Shown here in pieces: positions 1-11,920 of a stretch of DNA of 64,000 nt. The stretch comes from Acidimicrobiia bacterium (GTDB lineage Bacteria > Acidobacteriota > Terriglobia > Bryobacterales > Bryobacteraceae). The notes below the pieces were generated by a model. That model worked only from the letters and a program-made list of their open reading frames with translations. It had not been told where the DNA came from and searched no databases. The stretch spans positions 62,001-126,000 of the forward strand of contig VFZE01000002.1 in assembly GCA_016871315.1 (NCBI GenBank), given 5' to 3'. The translations under genes and the position numbers were made by a program. Position 1 is the first letter of the stretch, and each line of letters begins with the position of its first letter.

Positions 1-155
1 GATTGCACTCAGCCAACCGTCCAACGCGGCGGCGAGGCTGATGGAGTCATCCGGCGGCGCCAACAGCGACCCAAATGTGGCGCTATTTCCCGCTTCCTGG
101 CGTTGTTGATCTGACGTAAGGAATGGGCACGTTGGTGGCTAAACGAGAGCGTGGC

Positions 156-1256
156 CTAACGCTTCTGGTTCAAGTAGGCGGCCAGGTCGGCCATTTCGCT
201 GTCTTTGAAGCGTGGCCAGGCGATGTTCTGTTTGATCATCTGCTCGATCATCGCCGGGCCGTGTTTCCAAAGCACCGAGACGAGCGAGATGGAGTTGACG
301 GGGCCGCGGCCGGCGAGAGAAGGGGCGGTGGGGGATGCGCCTTCATGGCACTGTGCGCAGCCTTTCTTGCGGAACGTGCTTTCGCCGCGGCGCGCGTTGC
401 CGGGATCCTCGAAGAACTGAATCGACCAGAGGTAGCCGACCAACATGCGCATGTCGGGGAGCGTGATGGAGGGCGGCAGCTGCAGCATCTTGGGGGAGTG
501 GTTCCACATGGAGGCGGCGAAATCGGTCATCGTGCGGCTGCGCAGCCGGGCGTCCAGCCGCAGCGAGCCCTGATGACAGCCTGAGCAGCCCTTGCTTTGG
601 AAAAGGCTTTCGCCGCTCTCCGGCGGCGCCGGAGAAAAGGCCTCCTGGCCGGGCTTGCGGTCAGGCAAGTTGCGCAGGTAGACCATCAGGTCAGTGAGTT
701 CCTGGGCGCTGATGCGGGGCCAATCGATCTTGTTCTTCGTCATCGCCTGGTACATCTGCGGGCCGTGGGTCCACATGGCGTGGGAGAGGGCGATGGAATC
801 GGTGAGGGCGGCCCAGGAGCTGACGGCAGGACCGGTACCTGTGCCGCCGGGGTCGAGGCTGTGGCAGTCGGCGCAGGCCTTTCTGTAAAAGTACTGGCGG
901 CCGCGGCCGGCGTCGCCCGGCTTCTCAAAATAGCGGAAAGCGTAGAGGTAGGCGTAGAGGTCGGCGGCTTGCTGGGTATCGAGTTGGGGCTTGGCGATGC
1001 CGGCCTGCTCCAGGGCGCGCCACATCACGGGCGCATGGTTCCACATCAGCGAGGCGAGCAGCGAGGGGGTGTAGGCGCGGGCGGAGCGCTTGCCGAGGTC
1101 GGGGGCGGACCCGCCGCCTTCGCCCTGGACGCTATGGCAGACGATGCATTTCTGGGATTGAAACAGGGCGGCGCCGCGGGCGGCGTCGCCGGGAATGGGC
1201 ACCGTGGCGGCGGCGAGGGTTACGGCGGCGAGTGCGGTAAAAAATGGAATACGCAT
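156..1256 (-). CDS. Tetraheme cytochrome c with four tandem cytochrome c domains
   Basis: Exported c-type cytochrome of 366 residues with an N-terminal signal peptide (about residues 1-25). Four CXXCH heme sites are visible in order: CIVCH (C37), CADCH, CSGCH and CAQCH, about 85-95 residues apart. Each domain also carries a W-x-H-x-P-x-M type motif (MWNHAPVM, MWTHGPQM, MWNHSPKM, LWKHGPAM), so the protein looks like four copies of one small monoheme domain; the Met is a likely sixth heme ligand. The start has a good ribosome-binding site (AGGAGGG, 5 nt before ATG). It lies 9 bp after the MtrB-like gene and is the last gene of the decaheme operon. I infer a periplasmic electron carrier between the inner membrane and the outer-membrane conduit. 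It could instead serve another c-type pathway; the operon position favours the former. Confidence 0.85.
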   Translation of the reverse strand: MRIPFFTALAAVTLAAATVPIPGDAARGAALFQSQKCIVCHSVQGEGGGSAPDLGKRSARAYTPSLLASLMWNHAPVMWRALEQAGIAKPQLDTQQAADLYAYLYAFRYFEKPGDAGRGRQYFYRKACADCHSLDPGGTGTGPAVSSWAALTDSIALSHAMWTHGPQMYQAMTKNKIDWPRISAQELTDLMVYLRNLPDRKPGQEAFSPAPPESGESLFQSKGCSGCHQGSLRLDARLRSRTMTDFAASMWNHSPKMLQLPPSITLPDMRMLVGYLWSIQFFEDPGNARRGESTFRKKGCAQCHEGASPTAPSLAGRGPVNSISLVSVLWKHGPAMIEQMIKQNIAWPRFKDSEMADLAAYLNQKR

Positions 1257-1265
1257 GATGCCCTC

Positions 1266-3203
1266 CTATCTGGAAATGCGCAGTCCGCTAACGAACTGGT
1301 GTGTGCGGAAGCCTTCCACCATGAAGAAGGCCTGGTTCATGCCGTACCAGCGCCATTCGCCGTATAGGCTGACGCCCTTCGAAACCGGCAGGATGGCGCG
1401 GCCGATGGGTTGCCAGTAATCGGTGGGGCGGCTTCCGCTGGAGATGAACAGGGAACCGCCGGCTTCGATGAGCGGCTGGAACTGCGCCGAGCAGGGAATG
1501 CGGAACTGGGTCAGAGCGGAAGCGGTGTGTCCATTGTCGCGATAGAAGGAGCGCGCCGGGCGGAGGTTCTGCGGCGTAAGGAAATCGATGTCGGAGCGCC
1601 AGGTGGAGCGGGTATAGTCGCCGAGGATGCTGAAGTACTTCGCGTCGCCCGGGCGCCACTCGAGGGTGATGCCGGCGGACCGGGTTTGAAATTCGTAGTC
1701 GATGCCCTGGGCGGGATTGCGGTTATCGAGGAAGAGGTAAGTTGCTCCGAGGCGCAACGAACTCATCAACTGCCAGCGGAGGCGGGCGCGCAATTGGTGG
1801 TAATTCTGCAGACTGGTGCGGAAGTAGGCCTTGTCGCCGGGCGAGCCTTCATATTCGACGTTGGCGGCGACGGCTGTCGAAGGCCGGTAGTTGACGGCGG
1901 CGAGCCCGACATGGCGGCGGATCTCGCCTTGGCCCGGGCCGGAGGCGAGGAAGGAGGCAGGCGCGATCGCGTCGCCCCAGACGAATCGGTGGCCGCCACG
2001 GAGGGTGAGCTTGGAGGTGAGGTCAAAGAACAGGTCCGCCTGCTGGCGGTTGAGGTTCATGACCAGGCGCGTGGGCTCGAACAGGTCACGCAGTTCGGCG
2101 GGGCCATTGGAGAACAGGAGCCGTTCGGCGAGCAGGGCGGAGCCGGCATTGTGCAGCCGGTCCGTGGACCAGGATTCAAAGACACGGAACCGGCGGTGCG
2201 GCTTAAACTCGACGCCGGCGGAGGCCGCGGTGCGGGGCTGCTTGGCTTCGGAGCTCAACAGCGCGCCGAGCCCGTTGAAGAAACGCGTGGCGCCGAGAAA
2301 GAAAAGACCGTCGGCGTTCTCGCTGAAGCGGACGTCGGAGGTGGGGCGGCTGTAGAGGAACTGCCCGTAGAAGTGCAGCCAGGAGGCGGGCGCGGAGGTC
2401 AGAATGCCCTTCGTGTAGAGGTTGCGGCCGCGGACGCCGTAGGCTTGTTCGGCGCTATTGAGCAGCAGCTGCCGTCCGAAAATGGGCGCCCGGCGGTTGC
2501 CAAGATTGAGCTGGGAAGTAGAGTTGCGCTGGTCATCCTTGAATGTGGAGCCGCCTTGTTCCAGCGTAACGTGCGTGCGTGGAAGTTCCAGGCGGACGCC
2601 GCCGCGGTAGTGATTGGTCTCATCGCGCATCAGCGCGGCAATCGGATACTCATTGCCGTTAGCGACGAAGGGGGTGATGCCGGAGCCGTTGCCGGAGTCG
2701 CGGGCGAAGATCAGGTAAGGGCTGATGCGGGCGCCGGGCAGCAGTTCCAGCTCCACGTTGGCGTTGCGGCGCTCGATGTCGAAGGAGCGCTGGTTGAATC
2801 CGCCGCCGGCCTCGAAGGTGGGGTTGGCGAAGGAGGGCAGGAAGTTGAAGTAGGCAACGTTGCGATAGTCGGCCGTGAGGCGCCAGACGCGGTCCTTTTC
2901 GGCGGTGGCGCGGAGCGTGTTGTACGGCTCACCGCCCCAGCTGGAGGCGGAAACGATCAGGCGGTTGATCCAGGCAGAGCCGGGGTCTTCCAGCGCGGCC
3001 TCGAAGCCGAACAGCTTGGGGCCTTCGCCGAGATTGACCACGCTGCGGTAGGTGTTGAAGTCGCCGCCGACGCCGGTGAGGAAGCGGTTGCCGGTGTCGA
3101 TGGAGTAGGAGAGCTTCCTTTCCGAGACGGGGCTGATTTCGGCGGCCGGCTCCTGCGCGGCGAGCGCGGCGGCAACCAGCGGAATGAGGAGAGAGAGTCT
3201 CAT
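1266..3203 (-). CDS. MtrB/PioB-like outer-membrane beta-barrel, electron-conduit porin
   Basis: Product of 645 residues beginning MRLSLLIPLVAAALAAQ, a clear Sec signal peptide. The rest is rich in alternating polar/aromatic segments, acidic and Arg residues and ends in LRISR, as in large bacterial beta-barrels. No heme motif is present. Length and position, directly after an MtrA-like decaheme cytochrome, match the MtrB/PioB family, whose barrel sheaths the periplasmic decaheme protein through the outer membrane. The longer frame up to 3371 is rejected because the signal peptide starts at 3203 and that ATG overlaps the upstream stop in an ATGA, implying translational coupling. No Shewanella-type N-terminal CXXC is seen. 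Family call rests on context plus barrel-like composition; moderately sure. Confidence 0.75.
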   Translation of the reverse strand: MRLSLLIPLVAAALAAQEPAAEISPVSERKLSYSIDTGNRFLTGVGGDFNTYRSVVNLGEGPKLFGFEAALEDPGSAWINRLIVSASSWGGEPYNTLRATAEKDRVWRLTADYRNVAYFNFLPSFANPTFEAGGGFNQRSFDIERRNANVELELLPGARISPYLIFARDSGNGSGITPFVANGNEYPIAALMRDETNHYRGGVRLELPRTHVTLEQGGSTFKDDQRNSTSQLNLGNRRAPIFGRQLLLNSAEQAYGVRGRNLYTKGILTSAPASWLHFYGQFLYSRPTSDVRFSENADGLFFLGATRFFNGLGALLSSEAKQPRTAASAGVEFKPHRRFRVFESWSTDRLHNAGSALLAERLLFSNGPAELRDLFEPTRLVMNLNRQQADLFFDLTSKLTLRGGHRFVWGDAIAPASFLASGPGQGEIRRHVGLAAVNYRPSTAVAANVEYEGSPGDKAYFRTSLQNYHQLRARLRWQLMSSLRLGATYLFLDNRNPAQGIDYEFQTRSAGITLEWRPGDAKYFSILGDYTRSTWRSDIDFLTPQNLRPARSFYRDNGHTASALTQFRIPCSAQFQPLIEAGGSLFISSGSRPTDYWQPIGRAILPVSKGVSLYGEWRWYGMNQAFFMVEGFRTHQFVSGLRISR

Positions 3204-4126
3204 CGGAGCAGCGCCTTGTTGATGTGGGAGCCATGCACCCTCTGATGGCAGAGGGTGCAATTGCGGAAGCGTGGGTTCAGCTGATCGTGAAAAGCGGGGG
3301 GAATGCCGCCGAGCGCGCCGGTATTGGTGCGGCCGGAAGGCAGCGCGATGTTGGAATGGCACTCCAGGCAAAGTTGCGCCATGTTGGGGCGCGTGAGCAT
3401 GCGGGGGTTGGCCGAGCCGTGTGGCTCATGACAGCTGTTGCAACCTTCCAGCCGCACCGGGGCATGTTCAAAGACAAAGGGGCCGCGCTTGTCGTTATGG
3501 CAGTTGAGGCAGCCGGGTTCGCCGCCGGTGGAGAGGCGGAGCGAGGCGGTCATCTGCGTGCCGTGGGGATTATGGCAATCAGTGCAGTGGATGGCGTTCT
3601 GGTTGAGGCGGTGTCCATGTGGGCGGTTGAAGGCGGCGCGCTGGGAGATGTGGCAGGTTGCGCATTGCGCGTTGAGGCGCGCGGCGCGGTTCTGCGCGGC
3701 TTGCGGAGGAGTGTGGACGGAGTGGCAGGTGGCGCAGGCCACCTGGTTCTGTGCATGGCTGCCTTGGACGCGGCCCACCTGCGTCGGCTGCATGGTGTGG
3801 CAGGAGAGGCAAGAGGAGTCGGCTTGGGAAGGCGGAAGTTTCGCGGGATTGCGGATATCTTCGGCGGAGGTGGTTTCGGTGTGCTTAAGTCCGGGGCCGT
3901 GGCAGGATTCGCAAGCTCTGGCTTCCCAGCCGCGGCGCTTTTCCTTGCCTACGGCGGCGTGGCGGTTCTTGGCGAAGGCGTTGGCGATATCCTCGTGGCA
4001 AAGCGCGCAGCTTTCGGTGCCCGCGTAGCCGGGAGGCATCTCCTGTGCCAGGCAGAGAGTGGCGAACAAGAGGAGGGCCGCCGCCGAAGCAGCAGCCCTT
4101 CCAGACAGATGGAGAGCGCGGATCAT
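3200..4126 (-). CDS. MtrA/DmsE-family periplasmic decaheme c-type cytochrome
   Basis: About 308 residues with a signal peptide (MIRALHLSGRAAASAAALLL then FATLCLAQ) and exactly ten CXXCH heme sites: CALCH, CESCH, CLSCH, CATCH, CATCH, CTDCH, CLNCH, CNSCH, CLECH, CTLCH. Size, heme number and even spacing match MtrA/DmsE/PioA decaheme proteins that form a wire inside the MtrB barrel. The ATG at 4126 is preferred over upstream TTG/ATG at 4153/4150 because GAGGGGAG lies 7 nt before it. The 3' end overlaps the barrel gene by 4 bp. It sits between the OmcA/MtrC-like and MtrB-like genes, so the three together encode a complete conduit. High confidence in family; the direction of electron flow (reduction of an outside acceptor or oxidation of an outside donor) cannot be read from sequence. 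Confidence 0.92.
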   Translation of the reverse strand: MIRALHLSGRAAASAAALLLFATLCLAQEMPPGYAGTESCALCHEDIANAFAKNRHAAVGKEKRRGWEARACESCHGPGLKHTETTSAEDIRNPAKLPPSQADSSCLSCHTMQPTQVGRVQGSHAQNQVACATCHSVHTPPQAAQNRAARLNAQCATCHISQRAAFNRPHGHRLNQNAIHCTDCHNPHGTQMTASLRLSTGGEPGCLNCHNDKRGPFVFEHAPVRLEGCNSCHEPHGSANPRMLTRPNMAQLCLECHSNIALPSGRTNTGALGGIPPAFHDQLNPRFRNCTLCHQRVHGSHINKALLR

Positions 4127-4149
4127 GATGCTACTCCCCTCAAAGCCCA

Positions 4150-6207
4150 TCAACGGGCGTGCGACCTATTGATCGAGAAGGTGGCGTTTGGTCCGTGACA
4201 GGCAGCGCAGCTTTCGCCCAGCCGCGTGGTGTTGGCCAGCGCGTGCGAGGCGGCTGCGATGGTTGTATGGCAGCCGGTGCAGGCCGCGGTGGTCGGTCCA
4301 GCGGGGTTCAGCGGGCCGCGAGGATCGGTGACTTCACCAAGCCCGGGCCTGACAGGCAGTTGCTCGGCGTTGTTGATATGGCAACCGAGGCAGTTCCTGC
4401 GGTCACCCGGATAGTGGACGTTGGAGTAGTCATGCGGCGTGTTGCCGAAGCCGTAAATGATGTACGGCCGCCCTTGCTCCGCGCCGCTGTGGATGCGGTG
4501 AATCATCGTCTTAAAGTCGATGGCTTCAGCCGGCATCTGGTTGGCCGGACGCCGTGCTGCGTCGGTCATCGTCGGGTTGTGGCACATCACGCACTGTTCG
4601 ACCTCATTGCGATTGCCGCCATGGAGGCTGAGATCGAAGTGGCATGCGTTGCACTTGTCGATGGAAACGGCGCGGCGCCGGACGGCGAGCGGGCTTCCAT
4701 CGGTGGAGAAGTGCATCACCTTGTTATCGCCGGCATCGCGCACGGTCTGCTCGCGGACAGTGCCTGCCAGCAATGTGAGATTGCGGTAGCCCTCCATGCC
4801 GATCGTCCAGGTACCTTTCGCGTCGGCGGGTACCGGAGCGGTGAAGGTGTAGGTATGGCGTCCGCCGGCGGCCGCGGTTGCAGTCAACGCATTCTCGGAA
4901 ACGAAGGTGCGGTAGTCGGAGGCTGGTCCCGCAAGGACCAAGGCCAGACGCGACATGTCGGAGGCCGTGAGCGCATTGCCGCGCTTGTCCTTCAGTGTGA
5001 AGGTAACAACGGGCCGCTGCCCGGGGTTTGTGTTGCGCACTTCGTTGAGTTCGAAGACGACGCCGGGCAGATCGCGCGAGAATCGCGGATCGGTGTGCGC
5101 GCCGCGGATGGATACGTCGAATTCGAGTTCACCCTGCGGCTGGTGGCAGGTTCCGCATTGATTGTCGGAAATCTGCGGCAGGTTGGCGTGCCTTTGGCCA
5201 GTGGCGAAATTGACGTTATCGTGGCAGGAGCCGCAAGCGGCGCGCGTCGGCTTGAGCCATGCGTCTTCCTGTGCGGCGCCCTTGCCGGTTTCATGGCAAA
5301 CGGTGCAGTTGCGGGTATCGGGCGCGGCGGGGAAGACAACTTTCGAGTAATCATGCACGCTTTGCTGGAACCCGATGATCTGATACTTCCCGCCGGCTTG
5401 AACGGAGGGCAGATCACGGCCCATGTGAATCTTGTGGGTCATCACTCTCATGTCGACAGTGTTGCCTGTGTCGGGATCGCTGGTCTGCGGCGTATGGCAC
5501 ATGACGCAGAGTTCCATGCTGCGGCGCGAGCCGCCATGGATGGCCAGCGGATCGTGGCAGTTATTGCAGGACGCTGTCTTGATGACATCGCGCGTCACGC
5601 GGACAGCCGCTCCATTGGGGACGAAGTTGAACACGTCGTCGTCGTAACCGGTTCCCAGGTCAAACTCGGAGAGGTTGCGGCTGGCATAGGCGCCAATGGA
5701 GTGGGTGGCGGTGCGGTCGACGTTGGCCGGCGCACGGGCCCGGAAGGTGTAAACATATTCGCCGTCGCCCACTTGCTGAAAGGTTCCGTTATTCTCGCCG
5801 GCCGCCTGTGTGGCGGACTGATTCGTGATCGGCGAGGTTTGGATGCGCGTGGTGTAGGCGGTGTAGTCGGTCTGCCCGGCGGGAATGGTCGCGGCGATGA
5901 AGGAGATGCCGACGGTTCCCGGAGTGGTGACGCCCAGCCGGTCCAGCCCAAGGCCGCGCGGGTCAGTTAACTTAAAGCGCGTGGAGATGGTGCCGTCGGC
6001 GGCGATGGTGGCCGCAGTGATCTTGACTTGAAGACCAGGGCGGACGAAGTTGATGAGATTCGCATCGGCGTAGTAGCCCTTGTCACGCTCGGTGAAAGGA
6101 TTCTTGGGCGCGCTGACAAGAGTCGCGGCGGTGAGCACCGCCACCAGCGCAACGATAAGCCTGACAAGCGGCACGCCGGATGGGAAAAATTTAGGACGTA
6201 GGTTCAT
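4150..6207 (-). CDS. OmcA/MtrC-family decaheme c-type cytochrome
   Basis: 685 residues with ten CXXCH motifs in two groups of five (CNNCH, CVMCH, CTVCH, CGSCH, CGTCH, then CNACH, CVMCH, CLGCH, CTGCH, CAACH), separated by a beta-rich region. That pentaheme/beta/pentaheme/beta layout is the OmcA/MtrC surface-cytochrome plan. The N-terminus has a Sec signal (hydrophobic stretch about residues 14-32) cut near VSA, but there is no lipobox cysteine, unlike the lipoproteins MtrC and OmcA of Shewanella, so outer-surface anchoring must differ. The start is set by GGGAGG 6 nt upstream of the ATG. First gene of the operon. Family assignment is firm; surface location is inferred. Confidence 0.93.
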   Translation of the reverse strand: MNLRPKFFPSGVPLVRLIVALVAVLTAATLVSAPKNPFTERDKGYYADANLINFVRPGLQVKITAATIAADGTISTRFKLTDPRGLGLDRLGVTTPGTVGISFIAATIPAGQTDYTAYTTRIQTSPITNQSATQAAGENNGTFQQVGDGEYVYTFRARAPANVDRTATHSIGAYASRNLSEFDLGTGYDDDVFNFVPNGAAVRVTRDVIKTASCNNCHDPLAIHGGSRRSMELCVMCHTPQTSDPDTGNTVDMRVMTHKIHMGRDLPSVQAGGKYQIIGFQQSVHDYSKVVFPAAPDTRNCTVCHETGKGAAQEDAWLKPTRAACGSCHDNVNFATGQRHANLPQISDNQCGTCHQPQGELEFDVSIRGAHTDPRFSRDLPGVVFELNEVRNTNPGQRPVVTFTLKDKRGNALTASDMSRLALVLAGPASDYRTFVSENALTATAAAGGRHTYTFTAPVPADAKGTWTIGMEGYRNLTLLAGTVREQTVRDAGDNKVMHFSTDGSPLAVRRRAVSIDKCNACHFDLSLHGGNRNEVEQCVMCHNPTMTDAARRPANQMPAEAIDFKTMIHRIHSGAEQGRPYIIYGFGNTPHDYSNVHYPGDRRNCLGCHINNAEQLPVRPGLGEVTDPRGPLNPAGPTTAACTGCHTTIAAASHALANTTRLGESCAACHGPNATFSINRSHAR

Positions 6208-6478
6208 GACTGCCTCCCATCTGTCTGGATAGAATGAAAGTGCGCGAAGTAATCACGTACATTAGTTAAGCAAGTCACTCTCCATTCTGGGGCGATATGG
6301 AGGCATTAATATAAACGCTTTAAAAGCAATGGCTTGTGCGCAGCCGTCAAGATCGCTGCGCGAAAAGACTCACAGACGGGCTTGAGCGAATTCCCGCTTT
6401 TTGGGGTTTATCACCCAATTCCGCAACGCCTCAGTTTGTTGGCTATCTCACGCACTTGCATGAGTTTGCGGGCAGAAC
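6208..6478. promoter_or_regulatory. Divergent intergenic region, cytochrome operon / PFOR
   Basis: 271 bp between two divergent operons. It is clearly more A+T-rich than its surroundings, especially 6300-6330 (taatataaacgctttaaaag). No match to an FNR box (TTGAT-N4-ATCAA) or to a sigma-54 site was found by eye, and no convincing spaced -35/-10 pair on either strand. It must hold the promoters for both units, so a shared redox regulator is possible but not shown. Confidence 0.5.
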
Positions 6479-6517
6479 ATGAGTTGGGTCACCGACGTGC
6501 ACTTAGCCGCAGTAGAC

Positions 6518-10062
<3,545 letters not shown>

Positions 10063-10066
<4 letters not shown>

Positions 10067-11064
10067 TCGACCTGTCGACGGAATATCTCGGCATGAAATT
10101 GCGGAGCCCGATTGCGGCTTCCTCCGGGCCGCTCCAAAAGTCGCTGGACAATATCCGGCGCATGGAGGATGCGGGCGTCGCGGCCGTGGTGATGCACTCG
10201 TTGTTTGAGGAGCAACTAGAGGTGGAGTCCGAGCACCTGGACGCCTTCCTGAGCGGCGGCGCGGAGTCATTCGCCGAATCGCTGAGCTACTTTCCCGATC
10301 TGACCTCCTACAACATCGGGCCGGACGGTTATCTGGAACATCTGCGCCGTGCCAAGGAGACGGTGAAGATCCCGGTAATCGCGAGTCTCAACGGCGTGTC
10401 CGACGGCGGCTGGCTGGATTATGCGCGTCTGATCGAGGAGACCGGCGTGGATGCGCTGGAGCTGAACATCTATTACCTGTCGACCGATATTCACGTGTCT
10501 GGCGCCGAGATCGAGCGGCGGCATACGGAGCTGGTGCGGCGTATGCGGCAACACGTGAAAATCCCGCTGGCGGTGAAGCTGTCGTCCTTCTTCAGTTCCA
10601 TTCCCCACATGGCGCTGGAATTGGACCAGGCGGGAGCCGACAGCCTGGTGATCTTTAACCGCTTCTATCAGCCCGATTTCGACCTGGAGGAGCTGGAGGT
10701 AAAGCCGCACCTGGAGCTGAGCAGTCCGAATGAGCTGCTGCTACGGCTGCACTGGGCGGCGATTCTCTATGGAAGGATTCAGGCGGACATCGCCATTACG
10801 GGCGGAATCCATTCGGCGCACGACGTACTGAAGGCGATGATGGCGGGCGCGCGCGCGGCGATGATGACATCCTGCCTGCTGCGGCATGGCATCTCCTGGG
10901 CGGCGGTGCTGGAGCGCGATCTCGTTGCGTGGATGGAGGAACACGAGTACAGCTCCATTGAGCAGATGCAGGGATCGATGAGTTACGGGGCGGCGCCGGA
11001 CACCACGTCGTTTGACCGGGGGAATTACATGCGGGTACTTTCCAGCTACGCGCTGCGGCGCTAG
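10063..11064 (+). CDS. Dihydroorotate dehydrogenase-like flavoprotein
   Basis: 333 residues with the FMN-binding TIM-barrel plan of class 1 dihydroorotate dehydrogenases: IAASSGPL near the start, a VIASLNG strand, LAVKLSSFF, and a C-terminal phosphate-binding segment (ITGGIHSAHDVLKAMMAGA). The usual catalytic loop of true PyrD (ELN-x-SCPN) reads ELNIYYLSTD here, so the catalytic Ser/Cys and Asn context is missing. It starts inside the PFOR stop codon (ATGA) and must be cotranslated. Similar genes are known beside nifJ in other bacteria. I infer a flavin reductase/oxidase partner of PFOR rather than a pyrimidine-synthesis enzyme; substrate unknown. Confidence 0.8.
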
Positions 11065-11519
11065 TCCTTCCCGGTTTTCTTCACTGGACGGGAAAGATAG
11101 CCGTTCCATTTGGCCTGGTTGGCCGGCGAGGCGAAGTGCATAGTCCAGTATTCGAAGAACTGGTCGCGCTTGGCTCGCATTCTCTCCTCGGCGTAAGCGG
11201 TGAGTTTGGCGTCGCGCGGGCGGGCGGCGAGAACTGTTTCACAGTCCTGTAGCGCGCCAAGGATCTGCTGCACCTTTTTGATTTCTTCCAGCTTGTTTTT
11301 CAGCGCCGGGCCATAGACCGGCAGAAAAAGCTCGAGTGTATAACGGAACGCCTTTGTGGAAAGACGGAACTCGTGCATCTGTGCGTTGGGAGTCGTTTCC
11401 GCACTAAGCGAGCTGCCCTCTTGGAAGTAGGCGCGTGCCATCTCCGGGAGTCTGCGGCGCGCGTTCTCCGCGGCGCTTTTCCGGGTGTTCCACTTTTTCA
11501 CGACAAATGCTCCCGCCAC
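11061..11519 (-). CDS. CHAD domain protein, C-terminal half (split gene)
   Basis: 152-residue product starting at a GTG inside the end of the preceding CHAD frame. It contains the second conserved helix motif of CHAD domains, HEFRLSTKAFRYTLELF, followed by a helical segment with QQILGALQDCE, typical of the C-terminal repeat. CHAD domains bind inorganic polyphosphate through basic residues. Alone it has only half a domain. The two halves overlap by 22 bp in different frames (relative shift one base), so either both are translated separately and associate, or a one-base indel near 11505 split a normal single gene of about 290 residues. Its 3' end overlaps the convergent PFOR-operon gene by 4 bp. 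Confidence 0.7.
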   Translation of the reverse strand: MAGAFVVKKWNTRKSAAENARRRLPEMARAYFQEGSSLSAETTPNAQMHEFRLSTKAFRYTLELFLPVYGPALKNKLEEIKKVQQILGALQDCETVLAARPRDAKLTAYAEERMRAKRDQFFEYWTMHFASPANQAKWNGYLSRPVKKTGKD

Positions 11520-11920
11520 TTGCGTGTGAAATCCTTGCGGTCCAGGCGGGTCAATTCCTTTTTGAGCGCCGCCATCTTCTCCTCGCGTTCGCGCTTCATC
11601 TTTTTGACCAGCCGTGAGGTGTCCGCCACTCCCGCCTTGCGCGCCATTTGCATCGTGATGTCGCGGTCGCGAACCTCGCCGGCCCGCTTCATCACCGCCT
11701 TCAGTTGCTTGCGGATCCTCCTGGTTTGCTTTTCGCCGAGGATTCCGGCGAAGAGCTTGAGAGCGGCATTGAAGCGTCTGATCGCCACACGAAGGTCGTG
11801 GATCGCGTCGTCATCTGGCAGCTTCACTGCGTGCTGTACCTGAAAGGCGACGCGCGCCAGCCGCGCCGCCACTTGCTCTTGCACAAATTGCTTCATGCCC
11901 GTTCTTCTTATTATGGTCAC
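11498..11920 (-). CDS. CHAD domain protein, N-terminal half (split gene)
   Basis: 140-residue product with the first CHAD motif HDLRVAIRRFNAALKLF and the EVRDRDI motif that follows it, then a lysine-rich helix ending KWREHLS. The GTG at 11920 overlaps the Ppx stop (GTGA); an internal ATG at 11896 is another possible start. The frame stops exactly where family members would continue into the second repeat, which is found in the next frame. Its coupling to a polyphosphatase gene agrees with the known polyphosphate affinity of CHAD domains. Confidence 0.72.
   Translation of the reverse strand: MTIIRRTGMKQFVQEQVAARLARVAFQVQHAVKLPDDDAIHDLRVAIRRFNAALKLFAGILGEKQTRRIRKQLKAVMKRAGEVRDRDITMQMARKAGVADTSRLVKKMKREREEKMAALKKELTRLDRKDFTRKWREHLS

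Noticed and set aside
1-122. Possible partial gene at the left edge
   Set aside because: Both strands give protein-like short frames (minus: LLAPPDDSISLAAALDGWL; plus: ALSQPSNAAARLMESSGG) and no start signal decides between them.
1410-3245. 611-codon plus-strand frame, and a 603-codon one at 4159-5970
   Set aside because: Antisense to the barrel and decaheme genes; composition Ala/Gly/Val/Arg-rich with no motif.
6208-6478. FNR-type operator between the cytochrome and PFOR operons
   Set aside because: Searched for TTGAT-N4-ATCAA by eye; none found.
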